Notes under the pieces: generated by a model | Databases searched by the model: none | What the model saw: only the letters and a program-made list of their open reading frames with translations | Told to the model about the DNA's origin: nothing | DNA from: Rhodospirillaceae bacterium | Lineage (GTDB): Bacteria; Pseudomonadota; Alphaproteobacteria; UBA7887 | Length of the DNA: 40,469 nt | Assembly: GCA_002728255.1 (NCBI GenBank) | Contig: PBWV01000040.1 | Coordinates: 1-40,469, forward strand | Direction of reading: 5' to 3' | Translations under genes and position numbers: made by a program | In this document: one piece after another, positions 1-7,903 of the stretch | Numbering within the stretch: the first letter of the stretch is position 1 | Layout: each line of letters begins with the position of its first letter

Positions 1-569
1 GGCGCGCGGATTTTTGAGTTGATTCTGTCGCCTTCAGCCAGCATTAGGCGGGCTTGTGTGCTAGCAACTTTTGCTGCTGCAGCTGCCCTAAAGGCCTCAG
101 CCTCAGCTTCATTTTGGATGGCATCCTCATGACGTGCCACACTGTACGCTGCGGAATCGGTGATTCCCTCAATTCGCAATAATTCGTTCTGCCTCCTTGT
201 CAGCCGTGCTATGGCTGCTTGTTCCTCGGCCAAAGCATGGTTTGCCGTCGCTGCTGCCGCATCTCTCAATAGGGTCATTTTTTGCAAATCTACTATTGCG
301 AGGACCTCCCCTTTCGCCACTCGGTCGCCAACGTCCACCAAAATATCTGTCACAGCGCCCGCCACTCTTGAGGCTATCGTGCCAGATTGTCTGGCGACAA
401 AGCGTCCAAGCACTGGTTGGGTTTGGGATAGTGGCTCTGTCACCACTAAATCAACTTCGACAGGCGCGCTTTGTTGAGATTGCGCGGGAGAGATAAGGAG
501 AGGGGTTAATAGGACTAATAGAGCTGTCAACAGGTTGTGTTGAGTAGTGGCGACAAGATTATCTTTCAT
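1..569 (-). CDS. RND/HlyD-family periplasmic adaptor subunit, N-terminal part (cut by window edge)
   Basis: The reading frame runs leftwards from an ATG at 569 and is still open at base 1, so about 189 N-terminal residues are visible. They show a hydrophobic signal peptide (residues about 12-30, LLTALLVLLTPLLI), then a biotinyl/lipoyl-type beta segment (GTIASRVAGAVTDILVDVGD followed by RVAKGEVLAIVD), then a long alanine/glutamate-rich helical hairpin. This order is that of membrane-fusion (adaptor) proteins, which sit in the periplasm and link an inner-membrane RND pump to the outer membrane. The pump gene would be expected downstream, to the left of the window. What is exported cannot be told. 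Family-level call is fairly sure; the C-terminal half is not visible. Confidence 0.8.
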   Translation of the reverse strand, partial: MKDNLVATTQHNLLTALLVLLTPLLISPAQSQQSAPVEVDLVVTEPLSQTQPVLGRFVARQSGTIASRVAGAVTDILVDVGDRVAKGEVLAIVDLQKMTLLRDAAAATANHALAEEQAAIARLTRRQNELLRIEGITDSAAYSVARHEDAIQNEAEAEAFRAAAAAKVASTQARLMLAEGDRINSKIRA

Positions 570-651
570 TTTGGTAGGCACCTAGGGCCCTGGGACGCTT
601 GAGGTTGTTAAAGGAGAAACTGTGGTGGGGGGGGAGTATACCTACACAATT

Positions 652-1299
652 CTAATAGTCTACGGGTAGCGGGTCTAGGCTTCGCCATAAATACCAGCTC
701 GCTACCGAACGCCATGGGCGCCAGGGTTCAGCTCTCGAGATCATTTCTTGAGGTGTCATTTGTTTATTTTTGTTAAAGTGCAGCTTCATGGCATTCTGAA
801 TGCCCACGTCGCCGACTGGTAATATGTCAGGTCTAAGCAAATGGAACATCAAAAACATTTCAGCCGTCCATGGGCCTATGCCCTTGACACGGGTTAGTAG
901 GTTTTTAACTTGGCTGTCGTTTAGATCTGCCCAATTTTGGTTTCTCAGATTTCCCTCGGTAAAGTGATGTGCAAGGTCTAACAGGTACACCGATTTTTGT
1001 CTTGTCACACCACACTCTCGTAGTTCCAAAGCAGTTTGCTGGATCATATGTTCTGGTGAAATTTTGCCCACCTTTTGTTCAAGTTTGTTCCAAATGCTCT
1101 TAGCTGCCTTCACTGAAATCTGTTGTCCAACTATGGAACGGGCCAATGAGAAAAACCCATCGTTGCGTGGTACGAGCCTCCCACGACCACATTTTTTTAT
1201 CACCATTGCCAGAGCAGGGTCCTCAGCAAGGAGATGCCGACGTGCTCTGTTCCAATAAGGTGGGTTAGAAGACTTACGCAATTTTTTGTAGGGGTCCAT
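652..1299 (-). CDS. DNA-3-methyladenine glycosylase II-like (HhH-GPD family)
   Basis: A 215-residue base-excision repair enzyme that would remove alkylated purines such as 3-methyladenine from DNA. The helix-hairpin-helix lies around residues 136-155 (RVKGIGPWTAEMFLMF) and is followed by PVGDVGIQ, whose aspartate (about D164) is the expected catalytic residue of the HhH-GPD family. The upstream GQQIS segment (residues 59-63) is also typical of the AlkA branch. There is no C-terminal four-cysteine iron-sulphur motif, which argues against endonuclease III or MutY. The start is an ATG without a clear ribosome binding site. The gene lies head to head with the transporter at 1550 and is probably a single-gene unit. 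The family is sure; the exact substrate range is not. Confidence 0.85.
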   Translation of the reverse strand: MDPYKKLRKSSNPPYWNRARRHLLAEDPALAMVIKKCGRGRLVPRNDGFFSLARSIVGQQISVKAAKSIWNKLEQKVGKISPEHMIQQTALELRECGVTRQKSVYLLDLAHHFTEGNLRNQNWADLNDSQVKNLLTRVKGIGPWTAEMFLMFHLLRPDILPVGDVGIQNAMKLHFNKNKQMTPQEMISRAEPWRPWRSVASWYLWRSLDPLPVDY

Positions 1300-1549
1300 G
1301 ACTGACGATAGTGGTTGTTATTCAGATGCTATCATGAACTTTGTCCCATTATTTTGCCAAGAACTTTTCTCGATTTTGGGTTAATAATTGCTTGCGTTTG
1401 CCGCTTCCCACGGGCGTTACTCTACTATATTGCCTTCGTTTGGGCCGATAGCGCTAGCTCCTGCATCAAAGATAGGGTATGCACATGTTATTAAAAGACT
1501 TTGGTGGGTCTCTTGGCTCAAATGTATTTATTTCAAGGAGAGAGTGAGC

Positions 1550-3886
1550 ATGCCAAAAGCGACAGCGAACGCACAAACCGAGGCGGGCTATGGTTATGGG
1601 TGGTGGCTTGTAGGTAACCGTTGGTGGGTGGTTGCTGGAGCACTTGTCGTATTTCTTATGGCCGCTTCTGGCGCCCGTTTCTTGGCAATGAACCCAGACG
1701 CCCGTGTGTTTTTTAGTGAGGACAACCCTCATCTTCTGGCGTTAGAGCAGTTGGAGAATACGTATACTAAAGTCGAAAATCTATTGTTTGTGTTGGTACC
1801 TAAGAATGGCGAGGTATTTACGCGAAATACTCTAGAGGGAATTGAATGGTTGACGGAGGAAAGTTGGCAGACACCTTACTCAACTCGGGTTGATTCAATA
1901 ACCAATTATCAAAATACCCGTTCGGAGGAAGATGATCTAGTTGTTGAAAATCTTATTCGTAATGCCGCAGATTTCTCAGATCAAGAGCTGACGGACCTCA
2001 GGGAAAGGGCACTGGATTTGCCTGCGTTAGCGGGGCGCTTGGTTTCGCATCAGGGTCATGTAGCTGCGGTAGAAATATTAGTTATCAAACCCGAGGGCTC
2101 CCTAGAAGCTGTGCCGGAAATCGCTTTGTTTGCTCGGGATTTGCGAGAACGATTCATAGAAAAATTCCCAGGGATTGACGTTTATTTGAATGGCAGTGTG
2201 CCCATTAATATGGCGTTTGTAGAAATACCCACCAATGATGTGATGACCCTAGTGCCCCTTATGTTCCTGTTTATCCTGTTAATTCTTGGCATTTCGCTCA
2301 GGAGCCTATCGGGAACTATAGCTACATTATCGGTCATAATAATGTCGGTAGCTACTGCCATGGGCCTAGCTGGCTGGGCTGGAGCCATTCTGATGCCGTC
2401 ATCTGAGACAGCCATTGTTATTATACTCACGCTGTCTGTTGCCCACAGTGTTCATATCCTTGCCAGCATGAGGTTAAACATGCAGGCAGGTATGGAAAAG
2501 AATCCAGCCTTGGTTGAAGCCCTGCGCATAAATATGTCTCCAGTATTTATAACTAGTGCCACTACGGCGATTGGGTTTCTATGTATGAATTTTTCGGATG
2601 CGCCGCCTTTTCGGCTTTTGGGAAATATCGTGGCTGTTGGGGTTATGGCTGCCTTCCTTCTTTCAGTGACCTTCCTGCCTGCACTGATAGCAATTCTTCC
2701 GGGAAGAGTAACGCAGAGGACAGGTATAGCCAGCCAAGTTATGGAATCTCTGGCTTCTACGGTGGTTAATCACAGAGAGAAATTCTTTTGGGGTACTGGA
2801 GCTATAATTATATTTCTGGGGATTGGGATTACCAAGATAGATTTAGACGATAACTTTTTGAAATATTTGGATGAAAGGTTTCCTATTCGAGCCTCCATAG
2901 ATTTCACTGAGGCCAACTTAAATGGGCTCAATATGCTTCAATATTCCGTCCCGTCGGGGGAGGAAGGTGGAATATCAAATCCAGATTACTTGCGGAAGTT
3001 GGAGGCTTTTGGGAAGTGGTTCAAGTCGCAACCCAAAGTAACTCATGTGACAACGATTACAGAGGTATTTAAGCGGCTCAACCTTAGTATGCATGGAGAC
3101 AATCCGGAGTTTTACAAGATTCCAGATAATAGGGAATTAGCTGCACAATACTTATTGCTCTATGAGATGTCGCTTCCATATGGGCTGGATTTGAACAATC
3201 AAATTAACGTCGGAAAGTCAGCCAGCCAGGTAATGGTGAATGTTAAGGATATTTCCTCTAAAGAGGTTCGAGAATTGGATGCAAAGGCCCAGTCTTGGAT
3301 AGCGGAAAACATGCCTGGTGTATCCTCTCCGGGAACGGGTCTTTCGGTGGTCTTTTCCCATATCTCTGGGCGAAATATCAATTCAATGTTGAAGGGGTCC
3401 ATAACGGCTTTGGTTGTTATCTCATTGATATTAGTTTTTGCTCTGAGAAGTATTAGGATGGGTGTAATAAGCTTAGTGCCTAACCTGTTCCCAGCAATAA
3501 TGGCATTTGGGTTATGGGGTTATGTTCAAGGGACTGTGGGGTTATCGATTGCTATTGTGCTCGCAATGACATTGGGGATCGTCGTCGATGATACAGTTCA
3601 TTTTTTAAGCAAATACCTGCGAGCAAGGCGAGAAGAAAACATGGACCCAGAAGAGGCAACTAGGTACGCGTTTCGAACCGTAGGGGTTGCTTTGTGGATT
3701 ACTTCTATAACACTAGTGACGGGTTTTGGCGTCCTAGCCTTCTCTGGGTTTAAGGTGAACTCGGATATGGGATTTTTGAGTTCTGTTACCATTGGATTTG
3801 CCCTTATCGCGGATTTCTTGTTTTTACCGCCCTTGCTGATGAAGCTCGATCGTTTCAGGGCTCGCAAATCTGGGAGATTAGCATAG
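1550..3886 (+). CDS. MMPL/RND-superfamily transporter (HAE3-like)
   Basis: An inner-membrane protein of 778 residues, with the usual duplicated RND plan in single-chain form: one transmembrane helix, a large periplasmic loop, five or six helices, and then the same again. I start it at ATG 1550 because AAGGAGAGA sits 6-14 bases upstream; the frame is open further up, to a TTG at 1388, but that part has no signal. In the second helix bundle TM10 carries VVDDTVHFLSKY (D680, D681), the expected proton-relay site. The matching TM4 segment reads SVAHSVHIL, with histidine (H299) and alanine where an aspartate is usual. Members export lipids, hopanoids or hydrophobic compounds; the substrate here is unknown. 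It stands alone, divergent from the glycosylase. Confidence 0.85.
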   Translation: MPKATANAQTEAGYGYGWWLVGNRWWVVAGALVVFLMAASGARFLAMNPDARVFFSEDNPHLLALEQLENTYTKVENLLFVLVPKNGEVFTRNTLEGIEWLTEESWQTPYSTRVDSITNYQNTRSEEDDLVVENLIRNAADFSDQELTDLRERALDLPALAGRLVSHQGHVAAVEILVIKPEGSLEAVPEIALFARDLRERFIEKFPGIDVYLNGSVPINMAFVEIPTNDVMTLVPLMFLFILLILGISLRSLSGTIATLSVIIMSVATAMGLAGWAGAILMPSSETAIVIILTLSVAHSVHILASMRLNMQAGMEKNPALVEALRINMSPVFITSATTAIGFLCMNFSDAPPFRLLGNIVAVGVMAAFLLSVTFLPALIAILPGRVTQRTGIASQVMESLASTVVNHREKFFWGTGAIIIFLGIGITKIDLDDNFLKYLDERFPIRASIDFTEANLNGLNMLQYSVPSGEEGGISNPDYLRKLEAFGKWFKSQPKVTHVTTITEVFKRLNLSMHGDNPEFYKIPDNRELAAQYLLLYEMSLPYGLDLNNQINVGKSASQVMVNVKDISSKEVRELDAKAQSWIAENMPGVSSPGTGLSVVFSHISGRNINSMLKGSITALVVISLILVFALRSIRMGVISLVPNLFPAIMAFGLWGYVQGTVGLSIAIVLAMTLGIVVDDTVHFLSKYLRARREENMDPEEATRYAFRTVGVALWITSITLVTGFGVLAFSGFKVNSDMGFLSSVTIGFALIADFLFLPPLLMKLDRFRARKSGRLA

Positions 3887-3969
3887 GCTGTGTGTTTGCT
3901 GTGAGAAGTGATGAGGGAAGGCTTGATAGGTGGCTAGGAGGCGTAGCCGGGGACGTATGTGTTGAGGAG

Positions 3970-3998
3970 TTGCGGCTCTAGACATCCAGGCATATACT
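3970..3998 (+). promoter_or_regulatory. Sigma70-type promoter for dksA
   Basis: A -35 box TTGCGG (3970-3975), a 17-base spacer and a -10 box TATACT (3993-3998) lie just upstream of dksA. Transcription would start near 4005. This makes a TTG start at 4012 almost leaderless and favours the GTG at 4039, which has an AGGGGGG run before it. Confidence 0.65.
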
Positions 3999-4038
3999 CC
4001 GCGGCCCAGAATTGGCCGTCAGGGGGGGCATAGCAAAA

Positions 4039-4521
4039 GTGGCTGCGAGTAAGAGCAGAAAAGCGGGGCGTGTCGATAGGTCGAAACGAAGGAGCAAGGG
4101 CGGGAAGCCCCCACCCTTGCCTGAGCGTTATCAGCCAAATGACAACGAAGAGTTTATGAGTCCGTTACAACAGGAGTACTTTCGGCAGAAGTTATTGGGC
4201 TGGCGGCGGGACATATTGGCCGCGTCGAGTCAGGCTATTAACACGCTCAGGCAGGATACTGGCCCTGAGGCAGATATTGGCGACCGTGCCTCTACTGAGG
4301 CAGGTCGATTGATCGAGCTTCGGGGCCGAGATAGGGCGCGGAAGCTGTTGTCAAAAATCGAGGCCGCCTTACAACGTATTGAGGATGGCACCTATGGTTT
4401 TTGCGAGGAGACGGGAGAGCCTATTGGAATTAGTCGCTTGGAGGCGCGGCCAGTCGCAACATTGAGTTTGGCTGCTCAGGAACGGCACGAGCGAATAGAG
4501 AAAACATATAGCGATGACTAA
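4039..4521 (+). CDS. dksA: RNA polymerase-binding transcription factor DksA
   Basis: DksA binds the secondary channel of RNA polymerase and, with ppGpp, adjusts rRNA and amino-acid promoters. The protein has a basic, low-complexity N-terminus, a coiled-coil region (about residues 40-110, rich in E, R, K and L) and a C-terminal segment YGFCEETGEPIGISRLEARP. That segment keeps a single cysteine where gammaproteobacterial DksA has a four-cysteine zinc finger; this is the normal alphaproteobacterial form. I chose GTG 4039 (160 residues) because of the AGGGGGG run at 4021-4027 and the promoter at 3970-3998; an in-frame TTG at 4012 would add nine residues. It converges on folD with only 11 bases between the stops. 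Confidence 0.88.
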   Translation: MAASKSRKAGRVDRSKRRSKGGKPPPLPERYQPNDNEEFMSPLQQEYFRQKLLGWRRDILAASSQAINTLRQDTGPEADIGDRASTEAGRLIELRGRDRARKLLSKIEAALQRIEDGTYGFCEETGEPIGISRLEARPVATLSLAAQERHERIEKTYSDD

Positions 4522-4532
4522 GGCAAAAATTT

Positions 4533-5426
4533 TCAGGCGATGTCATGGGGCAACGACAGGCCCTGTTGTTCACATGCTGTTTTAACACAATTCCGCAGTA
4601 GACATGCGATCGTCATTGGGCCCACACCGCCAGGGACGGGAGTTATCGCACTGGCCACTTGTGCTGCATCCTCGAACGCAACATCGCCGACTATCCGCTT
4701 GATCCCATCGTTAGTGGTAATGCGGTTGATTCCAACGTCAATGACTATACTACCGGGTTTAATCCAATTCTTTCTAATCATTTCGGGGCGTCCCGCTGCA
4801 GATATTAAGATATCGGCCTGTAAGCATAATTTATGGGGTTCAGGGGTGTTCGAATGTACGATGGTTATGGAACAGTTCTCCGCTAATAAAAGTTGGGCTA
4901 ATGGTTTCCCGACGATGTTGGAACGTCCAACTATCACGGCGTGTAAGCCGGTTAGATCCGACCTCACCTCTTTCAACAGTAACAGGCAACCTTGTGGGGT
5001 GCAGGGCACGAGGCTGCTGATTCCAGATCCAAGACGCCCAACATTAACGGGGTGGAATCCATCTACATCCTTTTCAGGCAATATCAGGTCTAGGATCCCA
5101 TTCGGGTTTATGTGTTGAGGCAGAGGTAGTTGTACTAGGATGCCGTGGATAGAGTGGTCCTTATTGAGAGAGCAAATTTCTTTGGCTAGCTCTTCTTGTG
5201 AGATGTCCGCCGGGAAATCCCGCTGTATGCTATGCATTCCGGCCGCAAAAGTCTGTTTAACTTTATTTCTTGTGTAGATCCGGCTGGCGGGATCCTCACC
5301 CACCATTACTACGGCTAGACCTGGAATCAAGCTGTGATCTTTCTTTAGCCTTTTGACAACCTCTCCTATTGTGGCTCTGAGTTTTTCCGCTGTAGCTTTT
5401 CCATCAATGACATGGGCATGAGGCAT
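4533..5426 (-). CDS. folD: Bifunctional methylenetetrahydrofolate dehydrogenase / methenyltetrahydrofolate cyclohydrolase
   Basis: FolD interconverts 5,10-methylene-, 5,10-methenyl- and 10-formyl-tetrahydrofolate in the cytoplasm with NADP, feeding purine and formyl-Met-tRNA synthesis. The 297-residue length fits. Visible signatures are the catalytic Y51xxxK55 (SRIYTRNKVK), VQLPLPQHI, VPCTPQGCLLLL and the Rossmann motif VIVGRSNIVGKPLAQLLL, with PGGVGPMTIACL near the end. A candidate promoter lies at 5460-5487. The gene faces tRNA-Gln on the other strand and converges with dksA. Confidence 0.96.
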   Translation of the reverse strand: MPHAHVIDGKATAEKLRATIGEVVKRLKKDHSLIPGLAVVMVGEDPASRIYTRNKVKQTFAAGMHSIQRDFPADISQEELAKEICSLNKDHSIHGILVQLPLPQHINPNGILDLILPEKDVDGFHPVNVGRLGSGISSLVPCTPQGCLLLLKEVRSDLTGLHAVIVGRSNIVGKPLAQLLLAENCSITIVHSNTPEPHKLCLQADILISAAGRPEMIRKNWIKPGSIVIDVGINRITTNDGIKRIVGDVAFEDAAQVASAITPVPGGVGPMTIACLLRNCVKTACEQQGLSLPHDIA

Positions 5427-5459
5427 AGGTTGCTCCGAGACGAGAATATGATATGGATG

Positions 5460-5487
5460 CGGATAAGCTTTTATCTGATTTTGTCAA
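5460..5487 (-). promoter_or_regulatory. Candidate promoter for folD
   Basis: Read on the minus strand, a consensus -35 TTGACA (5482-5487) is followed after 16 bases by TATCCG (5460-5465). It lies about 35 bases upstream of the folD ATG. The -10 is only moderately good, so the call rests mainly on the -35 and the position. Confidence 0.45.
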
Positions 5488-5547
5488 ACTATGCATCCAA
5501 TAGCTTGTATAGAGGGCAAACGTTAGATTAGGTATAACTAACCAAAT

Positions 5548-5621
5548 TGGGGCGTAGCCAAGCGGTAAGGCAACGGGTTTTGATCCCGTGATCCCAGGTT
5601 CGATCCCTGGCGCCCCAGCCA
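5548..5621 (+). tRNA. tRNA-Gln (anticodon UUG)
   Basis: A full cloverleaf can be drawn. The acceptor stem is TGGGGCG (5548-5554) with CGCCCCA (5611-5617), the anticodon stem ACGGG/CCCGT encloses the loop TTTTGAT, and the T arm reads CCAGGTTCGATCCCTGG. The anticodon is TTG at 5580-5582, which reads CAA (and by wobble CAG) glutamine codons. The discriminator is G5618 and CCA is encoded at 5619-5621. It stands alone between folD and the FmdB-like gene. Confidence 0.96.
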
Positions 5622-5656
5622 ATTCTTTTGCGCAATGGCAACGATTTCAGATATGT

Positions 5657-5959
5657 CTAATGATCATGGTCATGATCATCCTCGTCCCAAGGGTTGTGCA
5701 CAACTGGTGGAGGAAGCCACACTGTCTCGTACGTTTTTTGGAGCTCCTTTTCTTTGGCAAGTTCATCCGAAATGCTCAATTTCGAGTACTTTGCTTCAGT
5801 GGGACTGGACCAACCACCCATATTCAGGTTAGGTGCCGATGGCACCCTTGGGGTAGATTTGTCGCACTTAGGACATTTGATTTTGGGCTTCTCATTCATT
5901 CCGTGGCGTACCATATAAATCATCGCGCACGGATCGCACATATATTCGTATGTTGGCAT
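5657..5959 (-). CDS. FmdB-family zinc ribbon protein
   Basis: A 100-residue protein that opens with MPTYEYMCDPC, the standard start of the FmdB family, and has a second pair CPKC around residues 34-37, together forming a four-cysteine zinc ribbon. The family was named from a regulator of methylotroph formamidase genes, but for most members the role is unknown. The C-terminus ends in an acidic and histidine-rich tail (DEDDHDHDH), which could bind metal; this is inference. It is transcribed away from the tRNA-Gln and lies downstream of the amidohydrolase on the same strand with an 88-base gap, so read-through from that gene is possible. Confidence 0.82.
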   Translation of the reverse strand: MPTYEYMCDPCAMIYMVRHGMNEKPKIKCPKCDKSTPRVPSAPNLNMGGWSSPTEAKYSKLSISDELAKEKELQKTYETVWLPPPVVHNPWDEDDHDHDH

Positions 5960-6047
5960 GGGAAAAATCTTCTCCGAAAGCCAACGACCGGGACATTGTC
6001 CCGGCCATCGCTCTCATTCTGTTGTTGCTAAGATAATAATTTTTTCA

Positions 6048-7364
6048 CTATGCAACACGATACGTGGGTTCACCAATCGAGTTAGTAGCCGATTCTAGGC
6101 CCCAAAGACGCGCTGCATTGCCGCCAAGAATCTTTGTTTTAATCTCGTCGGTCAATTGCGGATAACCATACCCCTCAACTAGTTCGTCCGGGATCTGGAA
6201 CCGACGGAATGCATCAATTTGCCACTGTGGATTGCCCCACAGGAGGGAGTCGGTACCCCACAGCACGTAATCAGATCCTAGTTGTCCGATCAACGTGCCA
6301 AGCACATGAGCGCATTCCAGTGGCCTACTTGACACGGTCGCTGCAAAGGTGGAGCCAATTTCACAATAGAGATTGTTCCGTTGGGGTTTGAAGGCCTTCA
6401 GTGCCGCCAGTTCTGCATGATATGGCCATGCGGAATGGAAAGCGATGAAGTTTAGGTCAAGGAAGTCGTCACAGACCCTGTCAAAATCCTCAGCGTGAGC
6501 ATAGCGAGCCATGAACTGGCCAAAAGGAATACCTTTATGACAACCAATGTTTTTGATGCCCAACTCGCGAGCCTTCTCCCACATCGGATACGCAAGTTCT
6601 GTGTCGTCAAACCACCAGCCTTTTTTCGGAGTGGAATCAAACGTGTACAGTTTCAGGCCCGAGGTGTCGTAGTCTTCGACGTAATGCTGCATACGCTCCA
6701 GCGTTTCGGTGACACCCTGGTTAGGCGTTAAGCCGCCAGCCAGCATGATGGTGCGGTCTGGCCACAGTTCTTTGACTTCGGCTTGCTCGTCCATCGGGAT
6801 CATGTCGTTTCCGCCGTAATCCTCTCGGAACCCGAATGGATTGAATATCCCTACGTCGGTGTCGCTGCCGTCCAGCAGAAGTTTGCCATAATTCTCTACC
6901 GTCATATCCGATGTGCCGTTTGGAAGGCCCATAGCTTTGCCAAGCCCGTCCAACAAATCAACAAACCACATTCCCTGTTCTGTCGTATTCACGCCCTTTA
7001 CGTAGCCCTCCTTCCGGGTACAGATATGGGTGTGTTGGTCAACAACCGGGCCCATCCTTCCCTTCAGGTAGCTCTTAACTTCAGCAGTAGCAGCGATCTC
7101 TCGGGCTTCAGCTTCTTTTACATCAAAAAACTTCATTCCCGTGGCCGCGTTTACCGCCAACATGGCGCCAGCGAAACCACATGCCGAGCGGAAGAAGTCT
7201 CGTCGACCCACTTCCGCGTTTTCGGCCATTTCTTCCATCCGATTCTGTACTTGCTCTCCTTCCTGGCCAGAAGTGAAATATGCCGTACCCTGTTCAAATG
7301 GATTAGCAGGGTTGACAGCCTTGCCATCAATCCCCTTAAAAGCCTTTCTATAGTCGAATTCCAT
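6048..7364 (-). CDS. Amidohydrolase-2 family metal-dependent hydrolase with a Tat-type signal
   Basis: A TIM-barrel hydrolase or decarboxylase of the amidohydrolase-2 family, 438 residues from ATG 7364; that start has AGGGGG seven bases upstream, whereas an in-frame ATG at 7394 has no such site. Candidate metal ligands are H111 and H113 (DQHTH), H276 (GCHKG), H310 (AFHSAW) and D372 (WGTDS). The C-terminus ILGGNAARLWGL is a family hallmark. A twin-arginine motif GRRDFFRSA (R54, R55) followed by a hydrophobic stretch (residues 61-77) suggests Tat export of the folded, metal-loaded enzyme, but it lies unusually far in, after an acidic stretch of about 50 residues. The divergent neighbour is a porin, which fits a periplasmic role. 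The substrate is unknown. Confidence 0.82.
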   Translation of the reverse strand: MEFDYRKAFKGIDGKAVNPANPFEQGTAYFTSGQEGEQVQNRMEEMAENAEVGRRDFFRSACGFAGAMLAVNAATGMKFFDVKEAEAREIAATAEVKSYLKGRMGPVVDQHTHICTRKEGYVKGVNTTEQGMWFVDLLDGLGKAMGLPNGTSDMTVENYGKLLLDGSDTDVGIFNPFGFREDYGGNDMIPMDEQAEVKELWPDRTIMLAGGLTPNQGVTETLERMQHYVEDYDTSGLKLYTFDSTPKKGWWFDDTELAYPMWEKARELGIKNIGCHKGIPFGQFMARYAHAEDFDRVCDDFLDLNFIAFHSAWPYHAELAALKAFKPQRNNLYCEIGSTFAATVSSRPLECAHVLGTLIGQLGSDYVLWGTDSLLWGNPQWQIDAFRRFQIPDELVEGYGYPQLTDEIKTKILGGNAARLWGLESATNSIGEPTYRVA

Positions 7365-7473
7365 GACGTTCCCCCTCTCACTCGATGCGTTCATTGTCGG
7401 TCAACATCGGGACTTTCCAGAACGATCCTTTAACAGCGGAAGGCTCCGTAGCCACCATCACAAAACATATAAA

Positions 7474-7502
7474 ATTGTAGATGGGCACCTGGGTCTTGTC
7501 AA
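7474..7502 (-). promoter_or_regulatory. Strong sigma70-type promoter for the amidohydrolase
   Basis: On the minus strand TTGACA (7497-7502), a 17-base spacer and TACAAT (7474-7479) form one of the best promoter matches in the window. Transcription would start near 7467, giving a leader of about 100 bases before the ATG at 7364. Confidence 0.7.
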
Positions 7503-7769
7503 AGCGGACTAATTTTTATGCCGGCTTTGGCAAGAATATTTTTGGTAGATGGGCTAAAATACCGGGTTCAATTTATGTCTTAAATATGCCCTATAACTGG
7601 GGTTTCTGTCGAATTTGTTTTGATAAGGGCCTTAGACACAGTTCGACCAAAGAAGCTTCATCATTGTCGGGGAAAAGCCTAAAATGTACCATATTTGGCC
7701 ACTAGGGGTGCCATATGTGTTATAAATACCACACGTGTCAGAAACGACGCGGTATGGGGGTCTCTACTG

Positions 7770-7798
7770 TTGATTTAACGGGTTTCTGATAATCTAAT
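7770..7798 (+). promoter_or_regulatory. Candidate promoter for the porin
   Basis: TTGATT (7770-7775), a 17-base spacer and TCTAAT (7793-7798). It would start transcription near 7805 and leave a leader of roughly 100 bases that holds the hairpins described at 7807-7883. Confidence 0.45.
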
Positions 7799-7828
7799 GC
7801 GGTCGTCGGGCTTTGTGGCCCGTGTTTT

Positions 7829-7872
7829 CCGCCAAAGTTTAGTCGGGGTTATCCCGCTGGCGGAGATTTTTT
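7829..7872 (+). terminator. Terminator-like two-tier hairpin in the porin leader
   Basis: CCGCCA (7829-7834) pairs with TGGCGG (7858-7863), and nested inside CGGG (7844-7847) pairs with CCCG (7853-7856). Three bases (AGA) separate it from a run of six T (7867-7872). It lies about 31 bases upstream of the porin ATG and downstream of its candidate promoter, so it could attenuate the porin or end a short leader RNA. A smaller hairpin CGGGC/GCCCG (7807-7822) precedes it. Confidence 0.4.
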
Positions 7873-7883
7873 GTTCGAACAAA
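7870..7883. promoter_or_regulatory. 14-bp perfect palindrome before the porin gene
   Basis: TTTGTTCGAACAAA is a perfect dyad centred between the T run of the leader hairpin and the porin ribosome binding site (GAGGG near 7891-7895). It could be an operator or an RNA hairpin; no regulator is encoded next to it. Confidence 0.35.
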
Positions 7884-7903
7884 CAAGAGTGAGGGTACTC
7901 AAT

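Larger units (their letters stand above)
7365..7903. promoter_or_regulatory. 539-bp divergent control region between amidohydrolase and porin
   Basis: No convincing gene lies here; the open frames I checked lack a ribosome binding site or a family signature. It contains a near-consensus promoter for the amidohydrolase (7474-7502, minus), a promoter candidate for the porin (7770-7798, plus), small hairpins, a terminator-like hairpin (7829-7872) and a 14-bp perfect palindrome (7870-7883). A short CACACGTGTC segment with an ACACGTGT palindrome also lies near 7731-7738. The length and density of signals suggest regulated expression of both genes. Confidence 0.6.

Noticed and set aside
1388-1549. 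A 54-residue upstream extension of the MMPL transporter
   Set aside because: The later ATG at 1550 has a strong ribosome binding site, and the extension has no signal-peptide or membrane character of the family.
5404-5622. A reverse-strand frame of 72 codons over tRNA-Gln
   Set aside because: It is the well-known artefact peptide (GIEPGITGSKPVALPLGYAP) read from the antisense of a tRNA gene.
6783-7433. A 216-codon plus-strand frame
   Set aside because: It lies antisense to the amidohydrolase, which has clear family motifs and a ribosome binding site; the frame has no domain.
7481-7705. A 74-codon frame in the amidohydrolase/porin intergenic region
   Set aside because: It overlaps a strong reverse promoter, has no ribosome binding site and no domain.
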